A stretch of DNA of 64,000 bases from the NCBI GenBank assembly GCA_903935355.1, contig CAIZRK010000008.1, positions 1 through 64,000 of the forward strand, in the 5' to 3' direction. The notes below the pieces were generated by a model, which saw nothing but the letters and a program-made list of their open reading frames with translations, had not been told where the DNA came from and did no database searches. How positions within the stretch are numbered: the first letter of the stretch is position 1; each line of letters begins with the position of its first letter. Shown in pieces: positions 18,214 to 27,807 of this stretch. The translations under genes were made by a program, and so were the position numbers. This DNA is from an uncultured beta proteobacterium. Lineage in GTDB: Bacteria; Pseudomonadota; Gammaproteobacteria; Burkholderiales; Burkholderiaceae.

Positions 18214-18264
18214 AATAAGCACCGATGCACAATGCAAGGGATGCCGTTTTCAGGCGATTTCTCT

Positions 18265-20901
18265 CTAGGGCCCTAAAGCCTTAGTAACGACTTCTTTCAC
18301 ATCAGCAGAGAGTGTTTGACAGTCAGCTACCTGCTGTAAAGCGTGATGCATATGAGCCTGATAAGGCTGTGCAAAGTGACGCCAGCGATCTAACCCTCTC
18401 GCTAAGCGAGCAGCAACTTGAGGATTAACTAGGTCTAAAGCTAAGACAGATTGTGCCCAAAATGCATACCCACTGCCGTCAGGCTGATGAAAGCTTGCGG
18501 GGTTGTTCATACAAAACGTATGAATCACACTGCGGACTCGGTTGGGGTTATTCATTTTGAATGCTTGATGGTGAACTAAGCGCTTGACCTCTTCTAGAGT
18601 GGATATGGCACCCTTGATTGGCGGGCGACTCGATTGCAAGGCAAACCATTTATCGATCACCAAAGCATCATCAGCAAAGCGAGTATGAAAGTCTTCCAAA
18701 CAAGCGCTTGCCAATACACTTCCATGAACGACTAAGGTCGCCAACGCAGCATAACGATCTGTCATATTGTCAGCCGTTTGATATTGATTTACTGCCATAG
18801 GCGCCCAAAGGAGGGGTTCAGCCTCTAGCAACATACTCAGAGCAAGATTTTTAAGAGCCCGCTTACCAGCACTGACTGCATCAGGGCTAAATGGTCCTGG
18901 TGTTTGCATCTGCTGATAGAGAGCAGCCCACTCTAACTTAAGCTCACTAGCCATTGCATGACCAAATGCTTTGCGAGAACGATAAATTTGTTGTGGATCT
19001 ACGCTGGTGCACTGCTCATATAAATAGGCTTGGGCTGGCAGCGTTAATGCCAACTCTTTAAATGCAGGATCTAAGTCAGGTTCAAGCAAAATTTGACGAT
19101 AGGCCTTCATCAGTGCCTTATCTGGTAAACGATTTTCTAGAATCATTTGCATTGCCAATTTTTGGCCTGCCTCCCACCGATTAAAAGCATCATCGTCACC
19201 TGAAAACAAAGTAATTAAATCGGTTTCGCTTTGATCAAAATCTAAATTAATCGGAGCTGAGAAATCCCGGTTAATCGACAACACAGGACGCTGAGTGATA
19301 TGGTCAAATGTCCATGATTGCTGCTCTTGAGTAAGCTCGAGTAAATGCTCTGGCTGATCTTTGGCAGATGTCAGCAAGCGTATTTTTAAGGGAATATGAA
19401 ATACTTTTTTTTCTAACTGCTCTAAATTCTCTAATCCCTCTAACTCGGCGCTGCTGACAGGGCAGCTTTGGGTTAAGCTTAAGTGGTATTGCAAGGTATT
19501 GACATCGTATCGTTCATGTACCGCCACGCGGGGAGTGCCAGCTTGGCTATACCAATGTCCAAATTGAGAAAGATCGCGCATATTCGCATCGGCCATGGCA
19601 GCTAAGAAATCATCGCAGGTCACGGCTTGACCATCATGGCGCTTAAAGTATAAGTCCATACCTTTGCGAAAACCCTCTACGCCTAATAGGGTTTGATACA
19701 TACGCACGACTTCAGCCCCCTTCTCATAGACCGTTACGGTATAAAAGTTATTAATTTCTTGATACTCATCGGGGCGGATGGGGTGAGCCATGGGACCGGC
19801 ATCTTCTGGAAATTGCAACTGACGTAATAGACGCACATCTTCAATGCGCCTTACCGCCCTACCCGATTGGCTAGCCATTTGATCAGCAGAGAACTCTTGA
19901 TCACGAAAGACGGTTAAACCTTCTTTTAAGGAAAGCTGAAACCAATCACGACAGGTCACCCGATTACCCGTCCAGTTATGAAAATACTCGTGCGCTACTA
20001 CGCTTTCAATATTGGCAAAATCAGCATCGGTGGCAGTTTGTGCTTGGGCTAATACGTACTTAGTATTAAAAATATTTAAACCCTTGTTCTCCATCGCCCC
20101 CATATTAAAATCACCTACCGCAACAATCATAAAGCGCTCTAAATCGAGCTCTAAACCATAACGTTTTTCATCCCAATGGATCGATGCAATTAAAGAATCC
20201 ATTGCATGACGGGTTTTTTGAAGATCGTGCGGCTCTACCCAGATTTGCAATAACTTCTTTGCACCACTGCTAGTGGTAATGCTTTCTTCGATGCATTGCA
20301 ACTTACCAGCGACTAAGGCAAATAAATAGGATGGTTTTGGAAAGGGATCTTCCCAAATCGCCAGATGCCATCCATTTGCCAGTTTTTCTGTGCCTACTAA
20401 GTTGCCATTCGATAACAAGACGGGGTAGGCCTGTTCACGGGCCCGTAGAGTGACGCGATAACGCGCCATGACATCAGGACGATCTAAAAAATAGGTGATC
20501 TTTCTAAAGCCTTCTGCTTCACATTGAGTAAAGAAGTTGCCATTAGAAACATACAAGCCCATCAAAGAAGTATTTTTCTCTGGCACGCAAATACAAATAA
20601 TTTCGACAATAAATGGAAGTTGCCCACCATTGGGAACAAAATGAACTGTGAGTGTCTCAGGTGTTAGCTCAAACTCACGGTGAGCCTGACCATTAACGCG
20701 CAAACTCACAAATTCCAGCTCATGGCCTTGTAAGACTAAAGAGGCACCCGTTTCATGACCAGCGCCAGGCAATACCTCCAAACGGCTCTTTACTATTGTT
20801 CTAGCAGGGTCTAAAGCGATGTCGAGTTCAACAAGTCCAAAGGTATAAGTAGGGGCTCGGTATTTAAGCCTGTGAAAGCTTTGCGCAAGATCAGTTTTCA
20901 T
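18265..20901 (-). CDS. pepN: Aminopeptidase N
   Basis: An 878-residue M1 zinc metallopeptidase of the bacterial PepN type. It has the exopeptidase GAMEN motif (268-272) and the zinc site HEYFH (304-308) followed after 18 residues by E327. Length and the C-terminal helical domain match E. coli PepN. It removes N-terminal residues from peptides in the cytoplasm. It follows the TMEM165-like gene on the same strand across a 57-base spacer that holds a strong hairpin. No clear Shine-Dalgarno precedes the ATG. Confidence 0.97.
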   Translation of the reverse strand: MKTDLAQSFHRLKYRAPTYTFGLVELDIALDPARTIVKSRLEVLPGAGHETGASLVLQGHELEFVSLRVNGQAHREFELTPETLTVHFVPNGGQLPFIVEIICICVPEKNTSLMGLYVSNGNFFTQCEAEGFRKITYFLDRPDVMARYRVTLRAREQAYPVLLSNGNLVGTEKLANGWHLAIWEDPFPKPSYLFALVAGKLQCIEESITTSSGAKKLLQIWVEPHDLQKTRHAMDSLIASIHWDEKRYGLELDLERFMIVAVGDFNMGAMENKGLNIFNTKYVLAQAQTATDADFANIESVVAHEYFHNWTGNRVTCRDWFQLSLKEGLTVFRDQEFSADQMASQSGRAVRRIEDVRLLRQLQFPEDAGPMAHPIRPDEYQEINNFYTVTVYEKGAEVVRMYQTLLGVEGFRKGMDLYFKRHDGQAVTCDDFLAAMADANMRDLSQFGHWYSQAGTPRVAVHERYDVNTLQYHLSLTQSCPVSSAELEGLENLEQLEKKVFHIPLKIRLLTSAKDQPEHLLELTQEQQSWTFDHITQRPVLSINRDFSAPINLDFDQSETDLITLFSGDDDAFNRWEAGQKLAMQMILENRLPDKALMKAYRQILLEPDLDPAFKELALTLPAQAYLYEQCTSVDPQQIYRSRKAFGHAMASELKLEWAALYQQMQTPGPFSPDAVSAGKRALKNLALSMLLEAEPLLWAPMAVNQYQTADNMTDRYAALATLVVHGSVLASACLEDFHTRFADDALVIDKWFALQSSRPPIKGAISTLEEVKRLVHHQAFKMNNPNRVRSVIHTFCMNNPASFHQPDGSGYAFWAQSVLALDLVNPQVAARLARGLDRWRHFAQPYQAHMHHALQQVADCQTLSADVKEVVTKALGP

Positions 20902-20918
20902 CTGAGGATTTTAAGTCT

Positions 20919-20951
20919 GATAGTCACCCTTCATCTAGGAGGGTGACTATC
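20919..20951. terminator. Strong hairpin between the TMEM165-like gene and pepN
   Basis: A perfect 12-base-pair stem (GATAGTCACCCT with AGGGTGACTATC, nine-base loop) fills the gap. It is followed by only a weak T-run on either strand, so it may be a weak terminator, a processing site or an mRNA-stabilising structure. A second, seven-pair hairpin (20952-20969) overlaps the stop codon of the upstream gene. Confidence 0.5.
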
Positions 20952-20958
20952 TTTGGGC

Positions 20959-21537
20959 CTAAGCCCAAATTAAGGTGGCAAGACCAATCGCAATGAAGGT
21001 GACAGCTGCGACAGCATGCACCCATTTAATCGGCATCCGCTTGGTAAATTTCTGGCCAATCCACACTGCAGGAGCATTGGCTAGCATCATCCCCAAAGTG
21101 GTGCCAATGGTGACTGACACCACATCTGCATAGCGAGCACCTAGGGCAATAGTGGCAATTTGAGTCTTATCGCCCATCTCTGCCAAAAAGAATAAGCCTG
21201 TGGTCAGAAAAAAGACCTGTAGAGCACGATCAGCTACTTTGGAGCCGGTAGCATCATCGATATGGTCTGGAACTAAGAGCCATAAGCCAATACCCAAAAA
21301 ACTCAGCCCTAGGACCCATTTGAGGACCTCTGGACTCATTAAAGTTGTTAACCACTGACCCAGAAAGGCAGCACAGGCATGGTTTGCGATAGTGGCAATG
21401 AAGATTCCAGCAATAATGGGCATGGCTTGCTTTGGATAGCGTGCGGCCAGCATCAGCGAGAGTAATTGGGTCTTATCACCCATTTCAGCTAAGGCGACTA
21501 CTCCAGTAGAGAGGGTTAAGGCAGAAAGGTCCATCAA
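20959..21537 (-). CDS. TMEM165/GDT1 family cation transporter (UPF0016), likely Mn2+ exporter
   Basis: A 192-residue inner-membrane protein with six predicted helices in two repeats. Each repeat carries the family signature E-x-G-D-K-T (LAEMGDKTQLLSL near residue 18 and LAEMGDKTQIATI near residue 120). Bacterial members have been linked to manganese efflux or homeostasis; eukaryotic GDT1 moves Ca2+/Mn2+. I see no manganese riboswitch (yybP-ykoY type) in the 124 bases upstream. The family call is sure; the ion is inferred. Confidence 0.92.
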   Translation of the reverse strand: MMDLSALTLSTGVVALAEMGDKTQLLSLMLAARYPKQAMPIIAGIFIATIANHACAAFLGQWLTTLMSPEVLKWVLGLSFLGIGLWLLVPDHIDDATGSKVADRALQVFFLTTGLFFLAEMGDKTQIATIALGARYADVVSVTIGTTLGMMLANAPAVWIGQKFTKRMPIKWVHAVAAVTFIAIGLATLIWA

Positions 21538-21621
21538 TTCTTATTTTAGGTTTTTACTATCAATATCGTTAATTAATACAATTTTGCTATCAATCCAGAG
21601 CACCCTACACTATACCCATTG

Positions 21622-21639
21622 TGCTGAGCATGGTTAGCA
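21622..21639. promoter_or_regulatory. Imperfect inverted repeat before the Fe-S protein gene
   Basis: TGCTGA-GCATGG-TTAGCA lies 22 bases before the ATG at 21662, with one mismatch in the outer six bases of each arm. Just upstream a TTGCTA / TACACT pair with 16-base spacing could be a sigma-70 promoter, so the repeat would fall near the transcription start, a plausible repressor site. Weak evidence. Confidence 0.3.
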
Positions 21640-21661
21640 TTAAAAATCATAGAGGATAAAT

Positions 21662-22999
21662 ATGACATTGCGTGAAGGTAGTTTAGAGGCTCCCACCCGC
21701 CACCCCTTGGATTGGAAAAATCCCCAGTTTTACGATAAAGCCGACCTTGAAACAGAAATGGAGCGGGTTTTTGATCTTTGCCACGGCTGCCGTCGTTGTG
21801 TCAGCCTGTGTGGTTCATTTCCGACCCTCTTTGATCTAGTCGATGCAACAAAAGACTTGGAGATGTCACAGGTGGATAAGGCCGATTATCAACAAGTGGT
21901 CGACCAATGCTATCTGTGTGATGTTTGTTACATGACTAAATGTCCTTACGTACCACCACATCCTTGGAATATTGATTTCCCCCATTTAATGCTGCGCGCT
22001 AAAGCACAGAACTTTAAAGAAGATAAAACCACTTTCCGCGACAAACTCCTTTCTTCGACAGATCAACTAGGGCACTTTGCTGGTATTCCGATCGTGACTC
22101 AAGCAGTCAATGCAGTTAATAGCACTGGTCTGGCACGTTTAGTAATGGAAGGTGCCTTAGGCGTTGATAAGAATGCTTGGATTCCGCAATACGCGACTAA
22201 GACTTTTCCTCAATTAGCCACGAAATCAGAAAACTTCTCGGTGATCGATGGTAAGAAAACGTCCGGTAAGGTGGCCATCTATGCCACTTGCTACATTAAT
22301 TACAACGAGCCTGGTATTGGTCAAGACCTCATTAAGATTTTGAAGCACAACCAAATTCCTTATCAGTTAGTTGATAAAGAAGCCTGCTGCGGTATGCCCA
22401 AACTAGAGTTAGGCGATCTAGAATCCGTAGCAGCTAATAAAGCAAAGAATATACCTAAACTTGCCAAGTTAGCACGGGAAGGTTATGCCATTCTGACTCC
22501 TATTCCTTCTTGTACTTTGATGTTTAAGCAAGAGCTGCCTTTGATGTTCCCAGATTGCACTGATACGCAGCTGGTAAAAGAAGCGATGTGGGATCCATTT
22601 GAATATTTCATGGCACGGAACTCTGATGGTCTTTTACATAATGACTTTACAAAAGAATTAGGGCACGTGAGCTATCACATGGCATGTCACTCTCGCGTGC
22701 AAAACGTCGGACAAAAGACCGCACAGACCCTCAGATTGGTTCCTGGCACCCAAGTCAATGTGGTTGAACGCTGCTCTGGGCACTCTGGTACTTGGGGAGT
22801 AAAGAAAGAATTTCATGAAACCGCAATGAAGATTGGCAAACCCGTCTTTAAAAGAATGGCTGAAGAAGAGCCCAATTACATTAGCTCAGATTGTCAATTA
22901 GCAGGGCATCATATTGAGCAAGGCATGGCGCAGCTTGGTTTACCTAAATCAGAAATGGCCCATCCACTCACCCTACTTGCTAAGGCTTACGGGATTTGA
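21662..22999 (+). CDS. HdrD/GlpC-like iron-sulfur protein (heterodisulfide reductase-related)
   Basis: A 445-residue protein with two [4Fe-4S] ferredoxin motifs near the N-terminus (CHGCRRCVSLC, CYLCDVCYMTKCP) and two CCG-type domains (ACCGMP; ACHSRVQNVG with a later RCSGHSG). This is the layout of GlpC/HdrD-like electron carriers. A strong AGAGGATAAAT site precedes the ATG. DUF3501 follows after 32 bases. In other betaproteobacteria I recall the same pair preceded by a rubrerythrin; none is present here. A role in peroxide or oxidative-stress electron transfer is suggested by that context but not proven. Confidence 0.88.
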   Translation: MTLREGSLEAPTRHPLDWKNPQFYDKADLETEMERVFDLCHGCRRCVSLCGSFPTLFDLVDATKDLEMSQVDKADYQQVVDQCYLCDVCYMTKCPYVPPHPWNIDFPHLMLRAKAQNFKEDKTTFRDKLLSSTDQLGHFAGIPIVTQAVNAVNSTGLARLVMEGALGVDKNAWIPQYATKTFPQLATKSENFSVIDGKKTSGKVAIYATCYINYNEPGIGQDLIKILKHNQIPYQLVDKEACCGMPKLELGDLESVAANKAKNIPKLAKLAREGYAILTPIPSCTLMFKQELPLMFPDCTDTQLVKEAMWDPFEYFMARNSDGLLHNDFTKELGHVSYHMACHSRVQNVGQKTAQTLRLVPGTQVNVVERCSGHSGTWGVKKEFHETAMKIGKPVFKRMAEEEPNYISSDCQLAGHHIEQGMAQLGLPKSEMAHPLTLLAKAYGI

Positions 23000-23040
23000 T
23001 TTGGATTGTCTAATAATTAATTAATAAAGGAATGATGGGT

Positions 23041-23625
23041 ATGGGAAAAATTACACGCGATAGCCTCTTAAGCCTAGAGGCTTATCACAAAGAGCGGCCA
23101 GTTTTTCGTGAGCAAGCAATTGCAGAACGGCGCTTGCGCACGGTTCATTTAGGTGATCATCTCACCATGATTTTTGAGAGTGAGTTTTTAATGCGCTATC
23201 AAATACAAGAAATGTTACGGGTAGAAAAGACCTATGAGGAAGAAGGCATTCAAGATGAATTAAATGCTTACAACCCTTTAGTGCCTAATGGCTCAGACTT
23301 TAAAGCCACCATGATGCTGGAATATCCTAATGAAGCTGACCGCAAAGTGGCGCTAGCGAAGCTAGTTGGCATCGAACACCAAATGTTTATTGAGGTAGAA
23401 GGACAAGCACGCGTGTACGCAATTGCAGATGAAGATCTTGAGCGCTCTACCGAAGAAAAAACTTCAGCAGTACATTTCATGCGCTTTGACCTAACAAGCG
23501 ACATGAAGAAAGCCTTGAAGGCTGGCGCTCAGATGATGGTGGGTTGTGACCATACAGAATACCCTATGCATGTCAAAACCCTTTCACCCGAAACGCTAGC
23601 CTCCTTGGTTGCTGATTTAAGTTAA
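23041..23625 (+). CDS. DUF3501 family protein
   Basis: A 194-residue soluble protein of family DUF3501. The N-terminus MGKITRDSLLSLEAYHKERP and the segment IFESEFLMRYQIQEMLRVEK are characteristic; a Cys-His pair (GCDHTEYP) lies near the end. ATGs at 23032 and 23035 are also in frame, but AAAGG is too close to them, and the ATG at 23041 matches the family start. It is translated right after the HdrD-like Fe-S protein, its constant partner. It overlaps the 3' end of the convergent ald gene by nine bases. Function unknown. Confidence 0.87.
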   Translation: MGKITRDSLLSLEAYHKERPVFREQAIAERRLRTVHLGDHLTMIFESEFLMRYQIQEMLRVEKTYEEEGIQDELNAYNPLVPNGSDFKATMMLEYPNEADRKVALAKLVGIEHQMFIEVEGQARVYAIADEDLERSTEEKTSAVHFMRFDLTSDMKKALKAGAQMMVGCDHTEYPMHVKTLSPETLASLVADLS

Positions 23626-24729
23626 AAGCTCTTCAGCCGAGACAAAATCAAGTTGCTGAGCTTGTGCTACGGGCGCTGAAGTAAGAACCCCGCGATGCAC
23701 ACTTAAACCATTGCGTAAGTGATGATCACCAGCCATAGCCATGAGTCCTCGATTAGCTAGTGCCTCAACAAAGGGATAAGTCGCATTGGTTAAGGCAAAT
23801 GTCGAGGTACGCGCTACGGCACCTGGCATATTGGCTACGCAGTAATGGACCACACCGTCTACTAAATAGGTGGGGTCTGTATGCGTAGTGGGTCTTGATG
23901 TTTCAAAGCACCCCCCTTGATCAATCGCCACGTCGACTACCACTGCACCTTTTTTCATCTTACGAACCATTTCTCGCGAGACCAACTTTGGTGCAGTCCC
24001 GCCTGGTAACAAGACTGCGCCAATCACTACATCTGCCTCACATACTTCAAACTCCACTAACAGGGGATCTGCATAAAAGGTTCTCACCCGATTACCGTAA
24101 AGCATATCTACCTGTCTTAAGCGATCAATATCTCGATCAAAGATACAAATATCCGCACCCATACCCACAGCCATTTGCAATGCATTGCGTCCAACAACCC
24201 CCGCACCTAAAATGACCACCTTAGCTGGTGATACGCCCGGCACTCCCGCCATCAAAATGCCTAAACCGCCATGTGTCTTTTCTAAATGCGCAGCTGCCGC
24301 CTGAATCGACATCCGACCGGCAACCTCACTCATGGGAGCTAAGAGAGGTAAGGCACCATTTATTGCGGTAACAGTCTCATAGGCAATACAAGTAGCACCA
24401 GAGTCAATCAATGCTTGAGTCTGTTTTGGATCTGGCGCGAGATGCAAATAGGTAAATAAAATTTGATCCTCACGCAACATTGCACACTCTTGTGCCTGTG
24501 GCTCTTTCACCTTCACCACCATTTGGGCTTTAGCAAAAACTTCAGCAGCGCTATTAATTAAGCTTGCACCAGCTAAGCGATAGGCCTCATCGCTAAGACC
24601 AATTTGCTCACCCGCACCGCGCTGCACCAAGACAGAGTGGCCTTGTTTGCATAAGCCCTTCACATTACCTGGGGTCAAGCCAACTCGAAATTCATTATTT
24701 TTTACTTCTTGAGGTAAGCCAATAATCAT
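23617..24729 (-). CDS. ald: Alanine dehydrogenase
   Basis: A 370-residue NAD-dependent enzyme that interconverts L-alanine and pyruvate plus ammonium. N-terminal MIIGLPQEVKNNEFRVGLTP, the substrate lysine region VKVKEPQ, the catalytic-histidine segment FTYLHLAPD and the Rossmann motif VVILGAGVVGRNA are all present. The ATG at 24729 has AAGGAG at ideal spacing, better than the upstream in-frame Met. It follows the amino acid permease by 10 bases, so uptake and deamination of an amino acid, probably alanine, are coupled in one operon. Confidence 0.95.
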   Translation of the reverse strand: MIIGLPQEVKNNEFRVGLTPGNVKGLCKQGHSVLVQRGAGEQIGLSDEAYRLAGASLINSAAEVFAKAQMVVKVKEPQAQECAMLREDQILFTYLHLAPDPKQTQALIDSGATCIAYETVTAINGALPLLAPMSEVAGRMSIQAAAAHLEKTHGGLGILMAGVPGVSPAKVVILGAGVVGRNALQMAVGMGADICIFDRDIDRLRQVDMLYGNRVRTFYADPLLVEFEVCEADVVIGAVLLPGGTAPKLVSREMVRKMKKGAVVVDVAIDQGGCFETSRPTTHTDPTYLVDGVVHYCVANMPGAVARTSTFALTNATYPFVEALANRGLMAMAGDHHLRNGLSVHRGVLTSAPVAQAQQLDFVSAEELLT

Positions 24730-24739
24730 TGATATCTCC

Positions 24740-26122
24740 TTATTTAAATTCACGACTATGTTTTGTTTTGCGATGCAGCCCCACGAGATAGAACATGACT
24801 AGATACACACCTAAAAGACATGGACCTAATATCAGCGCAATCCGTGCATCCTCATGAAAGCCCATTAAAACCACTACTAAGGCAATAAACGCTAAAGCAA
24901 ACCATGAGGAATAGGGCCACCAAGGGGTTCGATAAGCTAGCTGTGCAATCTGTGCTTTGCTTAATGAACGGCGAAACTGAAGTTGAGTAATCAAAATAGA
25001 AATCCACACCATCAAACCAACAAAAGTAACGGCGGCCATGATGTACTGAAAGGCTTTATCGGGCACAAAATAATTGAGCACCACACCAGTCATACTGACT
25101 ACGACCGTGGCAATCACAGCACGATGGGGTACACCCGACTTTGACAAACTTGCAAATGGTGCAGGGGCATAACCATTGACTGATAAGGCATACAAAAGTC
25201 GACCGCCACTAAAAATACCTGCATTACAGGATGACAAGGCAGCAGTAATCACCACAAAGTTGATCAAACCGGCAGCTTCACGCAAGCCAATTCTTTCAAA
25301 CATCACCACAAATGGGCTGCCGTGTTGCCCGACTTCATTCCAAGGGAAGATCGCCAGAATCACGAAGATTGCGCCCATGTAAAAAATCAAGATACGCCAT
25401 GCTAATGAATCAATCGCCATTGGAATGGTTTTGCGTGGGTTCTCAGCTTCACCGGCAGATAGCCCAATCATTTCAATTCCGACATAGGCAAACAAGACCA
25501 TCTGCAAGGAAAGCAACATGCCAGTAATGCCATTCGGAAAGAAACCGCCATGTATCCAAAGATTGCTCAAGCCAACAGGATTCCAATCATTAGTAAAACC
25601 AAAAAAGATTACTGATCCACCTAAAGCAATCATGGCCACAATGGCAACCACTTTGATTAAAGCAAACCAGAACTCAAATTCTCCGAAGACTTTGACCGCA
25701 ATCAGGTTAATTAAACCCATCATCACAATAGAAGAGAGTGCCCAGATCCACTGCGGGGTTTCCGGAAACCAGATGCCCATATAAATCCCCACGGCAGTGA
25801 CTTCAGCAATGCCCACGACGATCCAATAAGTCCAGTAACCCCAACCCACCATATAACCCGCAAGCGGACCAACGTAGGTATTAGCGTAAGCAGCAAAAGA
25901 CCCTGCTACTGGCTCATGTACTGCCATTTCACCGAGGGTACGCAAAACGATGAAAGCCACAATGCCGGCTAGTAAATAACCTAAAAGAATGGAAGGCCCG
26001 GCAATTTGAATTGCACTTGCTGAGCCAAGAAATAATCCCACGCCGATTGTTGACCCTAAAGCCATCAAGCGAATATGTCGTACTTTTAGGTGGCGTTTTA
26101 AGCCCGTATGTTCAGTCTGCAA
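24740..26122 (-). CDS. Amino acid permease (AAT/APC superfamily), probably for alanine
   Basis: A 460-residue permease with twelve predicted helices. It carries the AAT-family opening LKVRHIRLMALGSTIGVGLF, LGEMAVHEPVAGSFAAYA after helix 2, and GEAENPRKTIPMAI in the middle. The frame extends to 26161, but a TTG at 26122 lies six bases after a perfect AAAGGAGG and is taken as the start. The ald gene follows directly. Family members move alanine, proline, serine, GABA or aromatic residues. The neighbour makes alanine the leading candidate, by inference. Confidence 0.9.
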   Translation of the reverse strand: MQTEHTGLKRHLKVRHIRLMALGSTIGVGLFLGSASAIQIAGPSILLGYLLAGIVAFIVLRTLGEMAVHEPVAGSFAAYANTYVGPLAGYMVGWGYWTYWIVVGIAEVTAVGIYMGIWFPETPQWIWALSSIVMMGLINLIAVKVFGEFEFWFALIKVVAIVAMIALGGSVIFFGFTNDWNPVGLSNLWIHGGFFPNGITGMLLSLQMVLFAYVGIEMIGLSAGEAENPRKTIPMAIDSLAWRILIFYMGAIFVILAIFPWNEVGQHGSPFVVMFERIGLREAAGLINFVVITAALSSCNAGIFSGGRLLYALSVNGYAPAPFASLSKSGVPHRAVIATVVVSMTGVVLNYFVPDKAFQYIMAAVTFVGLMVWISILITQLQFRRSLSKAQIAQLAYRTPWWPYSSWFALAFIALVVVLMGFHEDARIALILGPCLLGVYLVMFYLVGLHRKTKHSREFK

Positions 26123-26367
26123 AAGAGACCTCCTTTCGATTTGTCGTTGGCAAATTACCAACGATGCAAAGTCTAGGGAGGAGTTTGAAGATGCACTAGG
26201 GGGTCAAAATACTTAAAGTGATAAAGCAGATAAATATGAGCGCCTAAAAAAACGTGTTTCATATCAATAGGGGCTCAGAGGGAAGCAACTAAATTAATGC
26301 TGACACGAGAATCAGTAATATCCTACAGGGATTCCCCTTAAGGAATTCACTACAATTTGCTCAGTTT

Positions 26368-27132
26368 TTAATTTTGCAGGGCAAGGAGATTCAAAATCTC
26401 GGCTGCTGCTGCTAAACCACAAGCGGCAGTTACCATCACAGTTGAGCCGTAGCCTGAACAAGCTAAACCGCCGGTAGACGCACCCGCACGAGGTTCATGA
26501 GAGTAAATCGCCCGTACGCCTATTTTCTTTTTCAGATTTCTGGAAAAACCATGATCTTGTCTTAGCCCTTGACGAACTTTTGCTAACAAAGCATCTTGCT
26601 CTGTTCTTGAAAGATCGTCACAACGTACCGAAGTAGGATCAGTCTTGCCACCAGCAGCCCCACACATCACCAAGGCGCGCTGATTAGCTACTGCCCAAAC
26701 AGCTAAAGCAATTTTAGTTTGTACTGAGTCAGTGGCATCTAATACCAAAGCATCGGCAGGAATAATCTGGTCCAGATTACCAGGCTCCAAAAACTCATCC
26801 CAAGATGTCAGTTTGATAGCGGGGTTAATTAAACGAACTCGCTCACCCATTGCTTGGACTTTGGCTTTACCGTACTCACCTTCTAGTGCATGCAATTGAC
26901 GATTGGTATTACCCTCAGAAATATGGTCAAGATCAACCAATACAAGGTGGCCAATACCAGTTCGTGCCAGCGCTTCAGCGGCCCATGAACCAACTCCTCC
27001 CAAACCAGCTACCACCACTGTCGCATCCTGAAAACGCTCGCGCAACTCTAGGCCGTAGAGCCGAGCTACACCCCCAAAACGACGATCTTCTGGTTGGTCA
27101 GGTGTACTGTCTTCTCTCTTGTCTTGCGTCAT
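26368..27132 (-). CDS. tcdA: tRNA threonylcarbamoyladenosine dehydratase
   Basis: A 254-residue E1-like ThiF-family enzyme that cyclises t6A37 of tRNA to ct6A using ATP. It has the nucleotide-binding motif GLGGVGSWAAEALARTG, the DLDHI/NTNRQ segment that binds ATP, and the family-specific KKKIGVRAIYSHE and STGGLACSGYGS near the end. Length matches CsdL/TcdA. It is divergent from pdxH with the two starts 22 bases apart. The roughly 245 bases upstream of the permease, before its own stop codon, hold no gene I can see. Confidence 0.93.
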   Translation of the reverse strand: MTQDKREDSTPDQPEDRRFGGVARLYGLELRERFQDATVVVAGLGGVGSWAAEALARTGIGHLVLVDLDHISEGNTNRQLHALEGEYGKAKVQAMGERVRLINPAIKLTSWDEFLEPGNLDQIIPADALVLDATDSVQTKIALAVWAVANQRALVMCGAAGGKTDPTSVRCDDLSRTEQDALLAKVRQGLRQDHGFSRNLKKKIGVRAIYSHEPRAGASTGGLACSGYGSTVMVTAACGLAAAAEILNLLALQN

Positions 27133-27154
27133 AACTTCTCTTTATACTGAACAA

Positions 27155-27790
27155 ATGGACTCTATTGCACAACTTCGCAAAAATTACACTCTTGGACAAC
27201 TCACTGAAACTGAGGTACCGCTCGATCCCTTAGCCTTATTTGAGGTTTGGTTTGATCAAGCCGTAAAAGCGCAATGTCCCGAACCCAATTCCATGACTTT
27301 GGCTACCGCCGATCAAGCAGGCAATCCATCTGCCCGTATTGTCTTACTAAAAGGCGTTGAGCAAAATGCATTTACCTTTTTTACCAACTATGAAAGTCAA
27401 AAAGGGCAAGAATTAGCGATTCGTCCCCAAGCCGCCCTTCTGTTTCATTGGCATGAGTTAGAGCGCCAGATTCGGATTAAAGGCGTAGTAGAGCGCCTGA
27501 CCCCCGCACAAAGTGATGAGTATTTTCATTCTCGACCAAGTGCCTCCAGAATTGGTGCTTGGGCCTCACCCCAAAGCACCAAGATTCCGAATCGAGAATT
27601 TCTTGAGCAATCTGAAGCAAAGTACCAGATGCAGTTTGGTGAGACACCACCTCGTCCTAAGCATTGGGGTGGTTACCGTTTGTGCCCAACCGAATTTGAA
27701 TTCTGGCAAGGACGGCCATCACGCCTACATGACCGTATCCTCTACCAGTTAGAAGGTAGTACATGGCGCATTGCTAGGCTAGCGCCTTAA
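27155..27790 (+). CDS. pdxH: Pyridoxamine/pyridoxine 5'-phosphate oxidase
   Basis: A 211-residue FMN enzyme that makes pyridoxal 5'-phosphate from PNP or PMP. The FMN-binding ARIVLLKGV and FFTNYESQKG motifs, the SRIGAWASPQS segment and the C-terminal WQGRPSRLHDR, which contacts FMN and substrate, are all intact. An upstream in-frame Met at 27119 would overlap tcdA, and the ATG at 27155 fits the family length. PLP is needed by the decarboxylase at the far end of the window. It ends 17 bases before the convergent msrA. Confidence 0.96.
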   Translation: MDSIAQLRKNYTLGQLTETEVPLDPLALFEVWFDQAVKAQCPEPNSMTLATADQAGNPSARIVLLKGVEQNAFTFFTNYESQKGQELAIRPQAALLFHWHELERQIRIKGVVERLTPAQSDEYFHSRPSASRIGAWASPQSTKIPNREFLEQSEAKYQMQFGETPPRPKHWGGYRLCPTEFEFWQGRPSRLHDRILYQLEGSTWRIARLAP

Positions 27791-27807
27791 GCTCGCATTC
27801 AGACTAT

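Noticed and set aside
26123-26367. A 245-base gap upstream of the permease, checked for a riboswitch or small gene
   Set aside because: No tRNA, hairpin with T-run, conserved riboswitch core or good small frame was seen. It probably holds only the permease promoter.
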